Source: UBA1161 sp002311745 (lineage in GTDB: Bacteria; Planctomycetota; Phycisphaerae; Tepidisphaerales; Tepidisphaeraceae). Taken from it: DNA of 64,000 bases. Positions 55,592 through 63,239 of the stretch are shown in pieces. The stretch is taken from contig JBEKAB010000017.1 in NCBI GenBank assembly GCA_050018415.1, positions 1-64,000 on the forward strand, written 5' to 3'. Positions within the stretch are counted from its first letter, which is position 1; each line of letters begins with the position of its first letter. The notes under the pieces were generated by a model, which saw nothing but the letters and a program-made list of their open reading frames with translations, had not been told where the DNA came from and searched no databases. The position numbers and the translations under genes are program-made.

Positions 55592-57823
55592 TCATTGGCC
55601 GGGATACGCATAAAACTGGTCGCTGCCGGGGATCAGTTCCAGGTTCTTCCAAGTTGATTGAGCGCGTTTGCGGCCGTTGGGCCACCAGGTGGTCCATTGA
55701 CTGGTGCCGTCCGGGTTGTAGCGCCACTGCGTGGAAAGTTGGCCCCACATGTACCAATCGCTCTCGGTGCCGATCTCTTGGCCAAGGTGGTATTGCGTTT
55801 CGCGCTGCTTGGCGCCATTGGGATAAAACCAGGTTTCCGTGCCTTCGAGCAGGAAGCGTCCGTCGTTGCCGATGCCGGCGCTGTACGTGATGTGGGGCGA
55901 GCCGTCCGGGTAATTTTCGGTGTAGGACTGGACATCGCGCACTTCCGTGGCCGTGTTGGCCATCAGATGGGCGTCATCATTCGGCGTCGCCTCGTCGCTC
56001 CAGATCCACGCCTCGTTCATCTCGAAATGCAGGGCGGGGTGGGTCAGGGAGGTGACCAGGTGGATCAGCCCGTTGGGGCCTTGGCGTAGGACGCTGTAGC
56101 CGAGGGTATCGGAATCGTGATGCCCCTTTTGCGTGCCGGGTAGGGTCTTGATGCGCCAGGTTTTGCCTTCGTCCTGGGAGATGGCGATGTAGCAGCCGCT
56201 TTCCTTGATCTCGATGGGCTTGGTGGTGCCCTTGCTGGGCTGGTAATCGCCGCAGCAGATGATGTTGCCGCTCCTCAGGCGGAGGATGCAGGGGCGCTGA
56301 GCGCTATTGAGGGCGCAGAAAGGCGTTTTGGAGATTACGTACGATTTTCCGTGGTCGTGGCTGAGGGACTGCGGCATGTAACCGTCGATATTGGACCCGC
56401 GACCCAAGGCCAGGAAATCGCCGTTATGCAGGAGGACGAAGGTGCCGTGCCGCCCATCGGTGCGTCCGCCGGTTTCGTGCCAGGTTTTTCCGTCGTCGCT
56501 GGTGGCCCAGAGCATGGAATGCGCGCCGGGCGCGTCGCAGGGCAGGTAGATCGTGCCGTCGCGATCGCGCAGGACGGTATTGATCGGCTGGGGGCGCGTG
56601 GTGGGGCCGATGGGCCCGATCACCTGGGGGAAGAATTCGCTGCTCCACCTGGCGCCGCTATTGCGGCTGGTGATGTAATTGAAGGGAAAATGCCCCTCCA
56701 AATACGGGTTGCCCCAGAAGAGATAAACGACCGGCCCGTCCCGCCAGAGCAGGGGCGCATGGTCGTTGGCCCCGGGCGTATCCACGAACGGGCTGGGCAT
56801 GCCCCATTGATCGGCGCCGAAGGGCAGGCGGCTGGCCATCAGGCTGACCTGCGGCTCATACTCGTTGTGCGACGTGTACATCACCGTCAGCACGTCGCCG
56901 TTGGGCATCACTTCCATGGCGGGGCTGTGGTTGTGATTGCGCAAGGATGGATCGAGCCCAGCGTGGCGGATGGCCTCGTCCGATGCGTCGTCCGGCGGCA
57001 TCCACAGCATGCGGCGCTTGCGGAAATACGGCTTGTTCGGATCGGGGCCGATGGTGGCCAGTGCCGTGAGTTGGTGAACAGCCCGGAGGGGATAGATTGC
57101 CGCAAGCCGCTCGGGTGTCGACGGCAGGTCGGCTTGCACGATGCGGAAGCCAACGCCGTGCAGGCCGTAGGGATGGGCCGGATCAAACCCGTCCCGATAG
57201 GGGGCGAAATCGGGCGCCAGCCCCTCGCGGCTGCTGGGCTGCAAATAATCCTCGGGTTTGGAGTACTTCGACGGCTCGTCCAGCGGCCCGCCGCGAACCA
57301 CCTTGCACAGTCCCTCCGGGCTGCCGACGGGATCGGTTTGATCCCCCAGCAGGTACCGGCTGTACCAGTCATAACACCATTGACGAAAACCCAGCATCTT
57401 TTGTGGATCGCGCCGGCAGGCGTATTCCCATTCCGCCTCCGTCGGCAGGCGATACGTCTTGTGTTCCTTGGTCGAGAGCCAGGCGCAGAAAGCCTCGGCG
57501 TCGTGCCAGCTCATCCCCGCCGCGTAGGGGGCGTATTGGTCGTTCAGCAGGGCGTCGGACTTGAACTGGCGAAATTGCTCGACGGTCACCGGCGTTTGCG
57601 ACAGGTAAAACGGATGGGAAATGGTCACGTGATGGACGGGCTGCTCGTCGAAGTTGGCGCTGGGGCGGGTCGAGCCCATGTCGAAGGAACCGGCGGGAAT
57701 CGGCAGCATCTTCATGCCGATGGAATTGACGAATTCCTGATCGGTCCCGAAGGCCGCGGCGGCGAGGGCGATCGGCCAGGCGGCCAGGCAGGCCAGGAGC
57801 ATCGCTGCGCATCGGGCGGGCAT
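55592..57823 (-). CDS. SUMF1 domain / BNR sialidase-like / MORN-like fusion protein
   Basis: 743 residues with a signal peptide (1-24, LLACLAAWPIALAAAAFG). Residues ~30-250 are a formylglycine-generating-enzyme (SUMF1) fold: MLPIPAGSFDMGS, TPVTVEQFRQF, MSWHDAEAFCAWLS, TYRLPTEAEWEYACR and a terminal HGVGFRIV. Its active-site Cys pair is not evident, as in most structural members. Residues ~280-620 form a six-bladed sialidase-type propeller with Asp-box motifs SDDGKTW and SQDEGKTW and a FNYITSRNSGARW-like third. The last ~80 residues carry MORN-like YPNGAKQ and WWPNGRKRAQSTW. An exported carbohydrate-active or binding protein is plausible. Next to the pectinesterases, divergent from them. Confidence 0.88.
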   Translation of the reverse strand: MPARCAAMLLACLAAWPIALAAAAFGTDQEFVNSIGMKMLPIPAGSFDMGSTRPSANFDEQPVHHVTISHPFYLSQTPVTVEQFRQFKSDALLNDQYAPYAAGMSWHDAEAFCAWLSTKEHKTYRLPTEAEWEYACRRDPQKMLGFRQWCYDWYSRYLLGDQTDPVGSPEGLCKVVRGGPLDEPSKYSKPEDYLQPSSREGLAPDFAPYRDGFDPAHPYGLHGVGFRIVQADLPSTPERLAAIYPLRAVHQLTALATIGPDPNKPYFRKRRMLWMPPDDASDEAIRHAGLDPSLRNHNHSPAMEVMPNGDVLTVMYTSHNEYEPQVSLMASRLPFGADQWGMPSPFVDTPGANDHAPLLWRDGPVVYLFWGNPYLEGHFPFNYITSRNSGARWSSEFFPQVIGPIGPTTRPQPINTVLRDRDGTIYLPCDAPGAHSMLWATSDDGKTWHETGGRTDGRHGTFVLLHNGDFLALGRGSNIDGYMPQSLSHDHGKSYVISKTPFCALNSAQRPCILRLRSGNIICCGDYQPSKGTTKPIEIKESGCYIAISQDEGKTWRIKTLPGTQKGHHDSDTLGYSVLRQGPNGLIHLVTSLTHPALHFEMNEAWIWSDEATPNDDAHLMANTATEVRDVQSYTENYPDGSPHITYSAGIGNDGRFLLEGTETWFYPNGAKQRETQYHLGQEIGTESDWYMWGQLSTQWRYNPDGTSQWTTWWPNGRKRAQSTWKNLELIPGSDQFYAYPGQ

Positions 57824-57914
57824 CGGCCGATGAGCTTACCATCGCGCCGCCGGCGTCAACAACCCTACACCGACCGCGGCGGCATCGCTATGATTTGCGT
57901 CAACGGAGGTCAAC

Positions 57915-58997
57915 ATGATCGGTGTGCGAGCGCTGAACTGGGCGAGTGTGATCGTGATTGGTGCGCTGGCGGGATCGGCGGCGGCGGATGCGGCCAAGCT
58001 GCTGGTGGTGGCGGCGGATGGGACGGGATTCAGCACGGTGCAGGCGGCGATCGATTCGATTCCCGATGGGAGCCAACAGCCGGTGACGATCTACATCAAG
58101 CCGGGCACCTACACCGGGCAGATCAAGATCAGCGCGAATAAGCCGCCCATCCGCATGTATGGAGATGATGCGCAGTCCACGATTCTGATTTTCAATCTGG
58201 AAGCGAAGCTGCCGGGGCCGGACGGCAAACCTTTGGGGACGACCAAGACGGCCAGCACGTACGTGCAGGCCAACGATTTTGAGGCGGATGACCTGACGTT
58301 CTCCAATTCGACGCCGCGGGACGTCGCCCAGGCGTTGGCGTTGGCGGCGCAGGGGGATCGGCAGATTTACCGCCGCTGCCGGTTTGTCGGATGGCAGGAC
58401 ACGCTGTACACCAACGGCGGGCCGCCGCCGGCAAGCGCGCCCTCGACGCGGAGCGGCGGCAACCCGCTCCTTTGGCAAAAGCCGGTTACGCCGGCCAACC
58501 GGCTGTATTTTGAGGATTGCCACATCGAAGGCGGCGTCGATTTCATCTTCGGCAACTCCACGGCGGTCTTCCGCAACTGCGAGATTCTCAGCAAGCGCAG
58601 GGGGTACCTCACGGCGGCTTCCACGCCTCAGGGCGTCGCCTACGGGTACGTGTTCATGAACTGCAAGCTGACGGCACGCGAGGGCGTCAAGGACGGCAGC
58701 GTGTACCTGGGCCGGCCGTGGCGCGAATACGCCAACGTGATCTATCTGAATTGCGAGATGGGCCCGCAGATCAACGCGGCGGGGTGGTCGGAATGGAAAA
58801 GCGCGCCCGAGCGCATCAAGACGGCATACAACGCCGAGTACGGCAGCACGGGGCCCGGCGCGACCATTGAGGAGCGAGCGCCCTGGTCGCACCAGTTGAC
58901 CGCGGATCAGGCCAAGGCGATCACGGTGCAGTCGGTGCTGGGCGGCGAGGATCATTGGGACCCCAAGCCCAGCGCCCAACCCGCGAGCCGACCATGA
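57915..58997 (+). CDS. Pectinesterase (carbohydrate esterase family 8), copy 1
   Basis: 360 residues with a signal peptide (1-26, SVIVIGALAGSAAADA). A right-handed beta-helix removes methyl esters from pectin outside the cytoplasm. Motifs: GFSTVQAAIDSIPDG near 36, IKPGTYTGQI, the QDTLY motif (catalytic Gln/Asp), GGVDFIFGNSTAVF (second catalytic Asp) and YLGRPWREYANVIY (Arg/Trp). A low-complexity Pro/Ser insertion separates QDTLY from the next strand. The stop overlaps the start of the second copy (ATGA), so both are co-transcribed. Confidence 0.95.
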   Translation: MIGVRALNWASVIVIGALAGSAAADAAKLLVVAADGTGFSTVQAAIDSIPDGSQQPVTIYIKPGTYTGQIKISANKPPIRMYGDDAQSTILIFNLEAKLPGPDGKPLGTTKTASTYVQANDFEADDLTFSNSTPRDVAQALALAAQGDRQIYRRCRFVGWQDTLYTNGGPPPASAPSTRSGGNPLLWQKPVTPANRLYFEDCHIEGGVDFIFGNSTAVFRNCEILSKRRGYLTAASTPQGVAYGYVFMNCKLTAREGVKDGSVYLGRPWREYANVIYLNCEMGPQINAAGWSEWKSAPERIKTAYNAEYGSTGPGATIEERAPWSHQLTADQAKAITVQSVLGGEDHWDPKPSAQPASRP

Positions 58998-60082
58998 TGC
59001 AAAAGTTTCTCAGACTTTCACGTAGCCGCGCGTCTACAGGCGAGGCTTTATCGCTGATCATCGCCCTGCTTTGCGGCTGTCAATCGACCAAGACGCTGAC
59101 GGTGGCGGCGGATGGGAGCGGGCAGTTCACGTCCGTGCAGCAGGCGATTGATTCGATTGTGCCCGGCGGGAAGGATCGCGTGACGATCCACATCAAGCCG
59201 GGGACGTACACGGAGCACATCACGATCGCGCCGGATGAGCCGCCGATCCGCATGTTCGGCGACGACGCGGCCAAGACGGTGTTGACGTTCAATCTGACGC
59301 ACAACACGCCCGGGCCTGACGGCCGGACCATCGGCACGGCCAAGAGCGCCAGCACGACGGTGCTAGCCAACGATTTTGAGGCGGATGATCTGACGTTCGC
59401 CAATTCCACGCCGCGGGACATGTCGCAGGCGCTGGCGTTGGCGGCGGAAGGGGACCGGCAGATCTATCGCCGCTGCCGATTTTTGGGTTGGCAGGACACG
59501 CTGTTCATCAACGGCGGGTCGCCGCCGCTGACGCCGGGGGACACGCGGCCCTCGCGGCCGCGCGGCGGCTCGTCGCCGGCCACCACCACCAGGCCCACCA
59601 GCACCTGGACCAATCGGCTTTATTTCGATAACTGCTACGTCGAGGGCGGCGTGGATTTCATCTTCGGCAACTCCACGGCGGTGTTCAAAAATTGTCAGAT
59701 CCACTCGAAGCGTGCCGGGTATCTGACGGCGGCTTCGACGCTGGGCGATGCTTGTTACGGCTACGTGTTCATGAATTGCGATCTGACCGCCGCCGATGAC
59801 GTCGAGCCGGGCTCGGTTTATCTGGGCCGGCCGTGGCGCGAATACGCCAACGTGATTTATCTCCATTGCCGCATGGGCCCGCAGATCAACGCGGCGGGGT
59901 GGTCGCCGTGGAAGAGCGTGCCGCAGCGCATTCACACCGTGCGCTACGCCGAGTACGGCAGCACCGGTCTGGGCGCCAGCCCCCAAACGCGCGTGCCCTG
60001 GTCCAAGCAACTGAGCGACCGGGAGGCCAAAGTGATCACGGTCGAGTTGGTCCTGGGCGGGCCGGACCATTGGAATCCGTAA
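58994..60082 (+). CDS. Pectinesterase (carbohydrate esterase family 8), copy 2
   Basis: 362 residues, lipoprotein-type signal (IIALLCGCQS, lipid Cys ~29), so probably membrane-anchored, unlike copy 1. It has the same catalytic set: QFTSVQQAIDSIVPGG, QDTLF, GGVDFIFGNSTAVFKNC and YLGRPWREYANVIYLHC. Between QDTLF and the next strand is a ~30-residue Pro/Thr/Arg-rich insertion that differs from copy 1. A tandem duplicate that has diverged in location signal and insertion. It starts within the stop of copy 1. Confidence 0.95.
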   Translation: MMQKFLRLSRSRASTGEALSLIIALLCGCQSTKTLTVAADGSGQFTSVQQAIDSIVPGGKDRVTIHIKPGTYTEHITIAPDEPPIRMFGDDAAKTVLTFNLTHNTPGPDGRTIGTAKSASTTVLANDFEADDLTFANSTPRDMSQALALAAEGDRQIYRRCRFLGWQDTLFINGGSPPLTPGDTRPSRPRGGSSPATTTRPTSTWTNRLYFDNCYVEGGVDFIFGNSTAVFKNCQIHSKRAGYLTAASTLGDACYGYVFMNCDLTAADDVEPGSVYLGRPWREYANVIYLHCRMGPQINAAGWSPWKSVPQRIHTVRYAEYGSTGLGASPQTRVPWSKQLSDREAKVITVELVLGGPDHWNP

Positions 60083-60114
60083 AATGCAGGGCAACTGCAT
60101 TGTCGCGCGCGCAT

Positions 60115-60183
60115 CTATTTCCCCTCTCCCGGTACGCCTATTTCCCCTCCCCCGGTACGCCTATTTCCCCTCCCCCGGTACGC
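60115..60183. repeat. Three tandem 23-bp repeats
   Basis: CTATTTCCCCTCCCCCGGTACGC-type units at 60115, 60138 and 60161; the first differs by one base. The last runs into CCCCCGGTACGCCGGGGG, a perfect palindrome, which may act as a terminator for the pectinesterase operon. Confidence 0.85.
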
Positions 60184-60265
60184 CGGGGGAGGGTCAGGGT
60201 GGGGGTTGCCATGCCGTGAAACGGCGGCAGTGACTGGCTCGTTCGTTTGTGGCGGCGTGGTTTGC

Positions 60266-60271
60266 TACAAT
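60266..60271 (+). promoter_or_regulatory. Possible -10 box of tRNA-Cys
   Basis: TACAAT lies 12 bases before the mature tRNA-Cys start. The -35 region is not convincing, so this is only a candidate. Confidence 0.35.
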
Positions 60272-60283
60272 TGCCCGTCGTTT

Positions 60284-60357
60284 GGCCGAGTACCCAAGTG
60301 GACTAAGGGGACTGATTGCAAATCAGTTATTCGCCGGTTCGAATCCGGCCTCGGCCT
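60284..60357 (+). tRNA. tRNA-Cys(GCA)
   Basis: Acceptor GGCCGAG / CTCGGCC with the discriminator T typical of tRNA-Cys. D-stem CCC/GGG. Anticodon arm ACTGA TTGCAAA TCAGT, giving anticodon GCA. T-arm GCCGG TTCGAAT CCGGC. CCA is not encoded. A perfect hairpin, ATTGCGGCC/GGCCGCAAT (60358-60378), follows immediately and may define the transcript end. Confidence 0.95.
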
Positions 60358-60378
60358 ATTGCGGCCTTTGGCCGCAAT

Positions 60379-60500
60379 AGAGCAGTGGAGCAGTAGATCA
60401 GTGGAACAGTAGAGCAAAGAAAAATGCAAGAGAACGAACAGCGTTCCGGGCTCAGCGCCCGCTCCACTGCGGTCTACTGTTCTACTGTTCTACTGCTCTG
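60379..60500. repeat. CAGTAGAGCAGTGGA-type hairpin element
   Basis: The left arm 60379-60415 (AGAGCAGTGGAGCAGTAGAT and following) and the right arm 60461-60500 (GGTCTACTGTTCTACTGTTC and following) are complementary with scattered mismatches, around a ~45-base centre. Each arm consists of 10-12-base near-repeats. It abuts the tRNA-Cys. Confidence 0.8.
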
Positions 60501-60508
60501 ATTGAGTT

Positions 60509-60748
60509 TCACGGCACGAGGTGCATGCGGCTATGGATCTGCGGGCCGGAGAGCCGCGAGCAGGAGCGCGGGGCGGCATGCAACCAGATCAGGGCGATCA
60601 AGATCCAGAAACCGATCGCCAGGACCGGGCGGCGCCTGTGCGGAAACTGGGGCTGCGGCGGGGTCAGGGGCAATCCGCAACGACGGCAGAAACGCGCCCA
60701 TGACGGCATCGTCGATCCGCAGCGAGCGCAATGACGTAGCGCGTCCAT
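60509..60748 (-). CDS. Small zinc-ribbon membrane protein
   Basis: 79 residues from the ATG at 60748. A zinc ribbon of two Cys pairs (CARCGS and CRRCGL, 13 residues apart) is followed by basic/proline sequence and one membrane helix, VLAIGFWILIALIWLHAA. Such zinc_ribbon_2 proteins are common and uncharacterised. A TATAAT box ends eight bases before the ATG, implying a leaderless message; TTG at 60757 is the only upstream start and overlaps that box. Confidence 0.6.
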   Translation of the reverse strand: MDALRHCARCGSTMPSWARFCRRCGLPLTPPQPQFPHRRRPVLAIGFWILIALIWLHAAPRSCSRLSGPQIHSRMHLVP

Positions 60749-60756
60749 ATCGAGCA

Positions 60757-60784
60757 ATTATACCGCGCCCGTGAGATGGCGCAA
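60757..60784 (-). promoter_or_regulatory. Promoter for a leaderless transcript
   Basis: On the minus strand TTGCGC (60784-60779) and a perfect TATAAT (60762-60757) are 16 bases apart. The predicted start of transcription falls at or within a base or two of the ATG at 60748. Confidence 0.5.
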
Positions 60785-60893
60785 TCGTCGAGCTCCAGAA
60801 GCGTCGATGGCCTTATTGGACCAGCGAGATGGTCGCGGCGGTGGCGTCGGCGGCGGCGTAGAACGGCGTGAGCGGAAGATCGTCGGGAACACC

Positions 60894-60944
60894 ACCGGCC
60901 GGCTCAATCACGAGGCTGAGCCGGCTCGTCCTCGAGCCGGTCCG
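60894..60944. repeat. Dispersed GGCCGGCTCAAT repeat, single copy
   Basis: CCGGCCGGCTCAATCACGAG is followed by the complementary GAGCCGGCTCGTCCTCGAGC. It shares core words with the 75-bp repeats at 51001 and the inverted repeat at 6308, and lies just beyond the 3' end of the phosphofructokinase gene. Confidence 0.55.
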
Positions 60945-60958
60945 TGCCCTGGATAGTC

Positions 60959-62173
60959 CTAGTCCAATTCGTCGAACCCGCCGACGTTGGGCAGCTCACC
61001 GGCCAGCGGCTTGGCGTACTTCACGAACGCATCGGTGACGTTGTTGCCATCGGCGATGTAAGACGCGTCCAGGTGCTTGGTCTCTTTGGCGACGCCGGCC
61101 AGCGGCGTGAGGAAGGTTTCGATTTTGTATTGGGCGTCCGGCAGGCGGCGCATGGCGACGCTGCCCTCGGTTTGGCCTTCGGCGCTGTACTGGACGGCCA
61201 TGCGGCCGACGAGGCGGGCTTCGCGGGCGTCGACGGGGCTGACGAAGCCGGGGAAGCTGCGCTGCAGATAGCCGAAGGTGTCAGCGCGGACGCGCAGCTT
61301 TTTGCCGCCGGGGGGGGAGAGCTTGCGTCTGATCAGATCGGCCAGGTAATCGCCCAGGGCGCCGCTGCCGGAAAGCTGGACGTTGCCGTGGCTGTCGTGC
61401 TCGATGCCCTGAGCCATGGACTCGGCCCAGGTGAGGCCGTTGGGCTTGGAAATGCCTTCGCTGGCGGCGATGAGGCAACGGCCGTGCTGGGAATAGACGC
61501 GGTCGACATCCGCGAGGAATTTGTCCTCGCTGAGGGGCGATTCAGGGACGTAGATGAGGTGCGGGCCGTCGTTGTCATGCTGGCGGGCCAGGACGGACGC
61601 GGCGGTGAGGAATCCGGCGTGCCGGCCCATGACGATGTCGACCTTGATCCCCGGCAGGGATTTGTTGTCGAAATTGTCGCCCATAACTGCGGCGGCGACG
61701 AACTTGGCGGCCGAGCCGTAGCCGGGCGTGTGGTCGTGCACGCGCAGGTCGTTGTCGATGGTTTTGGGGATGTGGAAGACGCACAGCTCGTAACTTTCCT
61801 TGTGGGCCAGCTCGGCGACGATGCGGGCGGTGTCGGCCGAATCGTTGCCGCCGATGTAGAAGAAGTAGCGGACGTTGTTCTTGGCGAAGGCCTTGAAGAT
61901 TTTTTCGCAGTAGGCGGCATCCGGCTTGTCGCGCGTGGAGCCCAGGGCGGAAGCGGGTGTGGCGGCGATGCGGTCCAGCAGTTCGCCGGGGACGTTTTTG
62001 AGGGGGATGAAGCTTTCGTTGATGATGCCGCGCACGCCGTGCTTGGCGCCCAGGAGCTGATCGATGTGCCCGGATTCCTTGACGGCCTGGATGACGCCGA
62101 CAAGAGATTCGTTGATGACGGCCGTCGGCCCGCCGGACTGCCCGACCACCGCGTTGCCTTTGAACTGTGCCAT
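60959..62173 (-). CDS. pfp: Diphosphate-dependent fructose-6-phosphate 1-phosphotransferase
   Basis: 404 residues. PPi-dependent phosphofructokinase runs the fructose-6-P / fructose-1,6-P2 step reversibly in the cytoplasm. Motifs: VVGQSGGPTAVINESL at the N-terminus, YIGGNDSADTA, PKTIDNDL (Lys where ATP-dependent enzymes have Gly, indicating PPi use) and MGRHAGFLTAA. The first Asp of the GGDD box is Asn here (GGND), a pattern known in one clade of these enzymes. Monocistronic; a GATAGAATAG-like word lies before the ATG at 62173 but no clear Shine-Dalgarno. Confidence 0.93.
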   Translation of the reverse strand: MAQFKGNAVVGQSGGPTAVINESLVGVIQAVKESGHIDQLLGAKHGVRGIINESFIPLKNVPGELLDRIAATPASALGSTRDKPDAAYCEKIFKAFAKNNVRYFFYIGGNDSADTARIVAELAHKESYELCVFHIPKTIDNDLRVHDHTPGYGSAAKFVAAAVMGDNFDNKSLPGIKVDIVMGRHAGFLTAASVLARQHDNDGPHLIYVPESPLSEDKFLADVDRVYSQHGRCLIAASEGISKPNGLTWAESMAQGIEHDSHGNVQLSGSGALGDYLADLIRRKLSPPGGKKLRVRADTFGYLQRSFPGFVSPVDAREARLVGRMAVQYSAEGQTEGSVAMRRLPDAQYKIETFLTPLAGVAKETKHLDASYIADGNNVTDAFVKYAKPLAGELPNVGGFDELD

Positions 62174-62361
62174 GATCTATTCCTTGTCGAAGCGGATTGG
62201 GAAGAACCGCGGGAACGATGATAGGGCGTGGATGGGCAGGTTCAAGGGCGGAAAATGCTAAATGCGGAATGATGAATGATGAATGAATTCAGCGTTGGGC
62301 ATGGCGTTTTCTGGAAGAGCTTTCCTATTCAAAGACGCGGGGCTGGAGTAAAGTCGGTGCG

Positions 62362-63228
62362 ATGGAGGAAGTGCTCAAAAAGATCAGGGCCGCGACGGAA
62401 ATTCGAAAGGCGCTGGGCCGTTACACCCAGGCCATTCTGGTCAAGTGTCCGCAAGGCGTTTTCCTGGTTCCGGCGGACGACATGTACCTGGGCTGGGATC
62501 TTCGCCACAAGGGCGAGTACGCCGTCGGCGAGCTTCGGTTCCTGGGAACCGTGTGCAACAGCAGCACCCGGCTGTTGGTGGTGGGGGCGCACATCGGGGC
62601 GCTGATGATTCCGCTGGCGCGAACCTGCCGGAGCGTCGTCGCCGTCGAAGCCAATCCGCAGACGGTCGAGTTGCTCAGGCTCAACCTGATGCTCAATGGC
62701 CTGCCGAACTGCCGCGTGCTGCACAAGGCGGCCAGCGACAAAGCGGGGTGGATCGAGTTCGTCCTCAATCAGATCAATAGCGGCGCCAGCAAGCGCCTGC
62801 CGCTGGTCAGGGATCCGCTCTTTTTTTTTGACAGTCCCGAGATCACCAAGGTTGAGGCGGCGCCGCTGGACGAGCTGCTGCCGGGCGAGACATTTGACGT
62901 GATCATCATGGACATCGAGGGGTCGGAAACCTTCGCCTTGCGGGGGATGCAGCGGATTCTGTCCACAGCCGCCGTCTTGCAGGTTGAATTTCTGCCGCTG
63001 CTTCTGCAGACGGTGGCTGGGGTTTCCGTGAGGGATTTCGTGTCGTTGATCGAGCCTCATTTCCAGAGCATGCACGTTCCCCGTCGCGCGGTGACGGTGG
63101 GGCGCCAGGAGTTTTTGCCGCTGCTGTCGGAGATGTATCAACGCGGGGAGAACGAGTACTCGCTGATTTTTCTCAAGGCAGCAGCGGATGCCGTGAGTTT
63201 TCCAAATTCGGCTCCCGTGCGGAATTGA
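62362..63228 (+). CDS. FkbM family methyltransferase
   Basis: 288 residues. The SAM-binding Rossmann part has LLVVGAHIGALMIPLAR (motif I), VVAVEANPQTVELLRLNL (acidic loop after beta-2) and the FkbM hallmark VIIMDIEGSETFALRGM with its active-site-adjacent Asp/Glu. FkbM enzymes O-methylate sugars or secondary metabolites; substrate unknown. Start ATG 62362; upstream bases GTAAAGTCGGTGCG give no strong ribosome-binding site. A run of eight or nine T (62820-62829) inside the gene is a slippage-prone site. Convergent with the biotin carboxylase gene. Confidence 0.88.
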   Translation: MEEVLKKIRAATEIRKALGRYTQAILVKCPQGVFLVPADDMYLGWDLRHKGEYAVGELRFLGTVCNSSTRLLVVGAHIGALMIPLARTCRSVVAVEANPQTVELLRLNLMLNGLPNCRVLHKAASDKAGWIEFVLNQINSGASKRLPLVRDPLFFFDSPEITKVEAAPLDELLPGETFDVIIMDIEGSETFALRGMQRILSTAAVLQVEFLPLLLQTVAGVSVRDFVSLIEPHFQSMHVPRRAVTVGRQEFLPLLSEMYQRGENEYSLIFLKAAADAVSFPNSAPVRN

Positions 63229-63239
63229 TCCTTACGCGA

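Noticed and set aside
56351..58141. 596-codon plus-strand open frame
   Set aside because: Antisense to the SUMF1/BNR gene, whose minus-strand motifs are unmistakable.
60115..60183. Possible CRISPR array
   Set aside because: The 23-bp units are directly adjacent with no spacers, and no cas genes are present.
60944..62221. 425-codon plus-strand open frame
   Set aside because: Antisense to phosphofructokinase; composition is Val/Gly/Asp-rich and there are no motifs.
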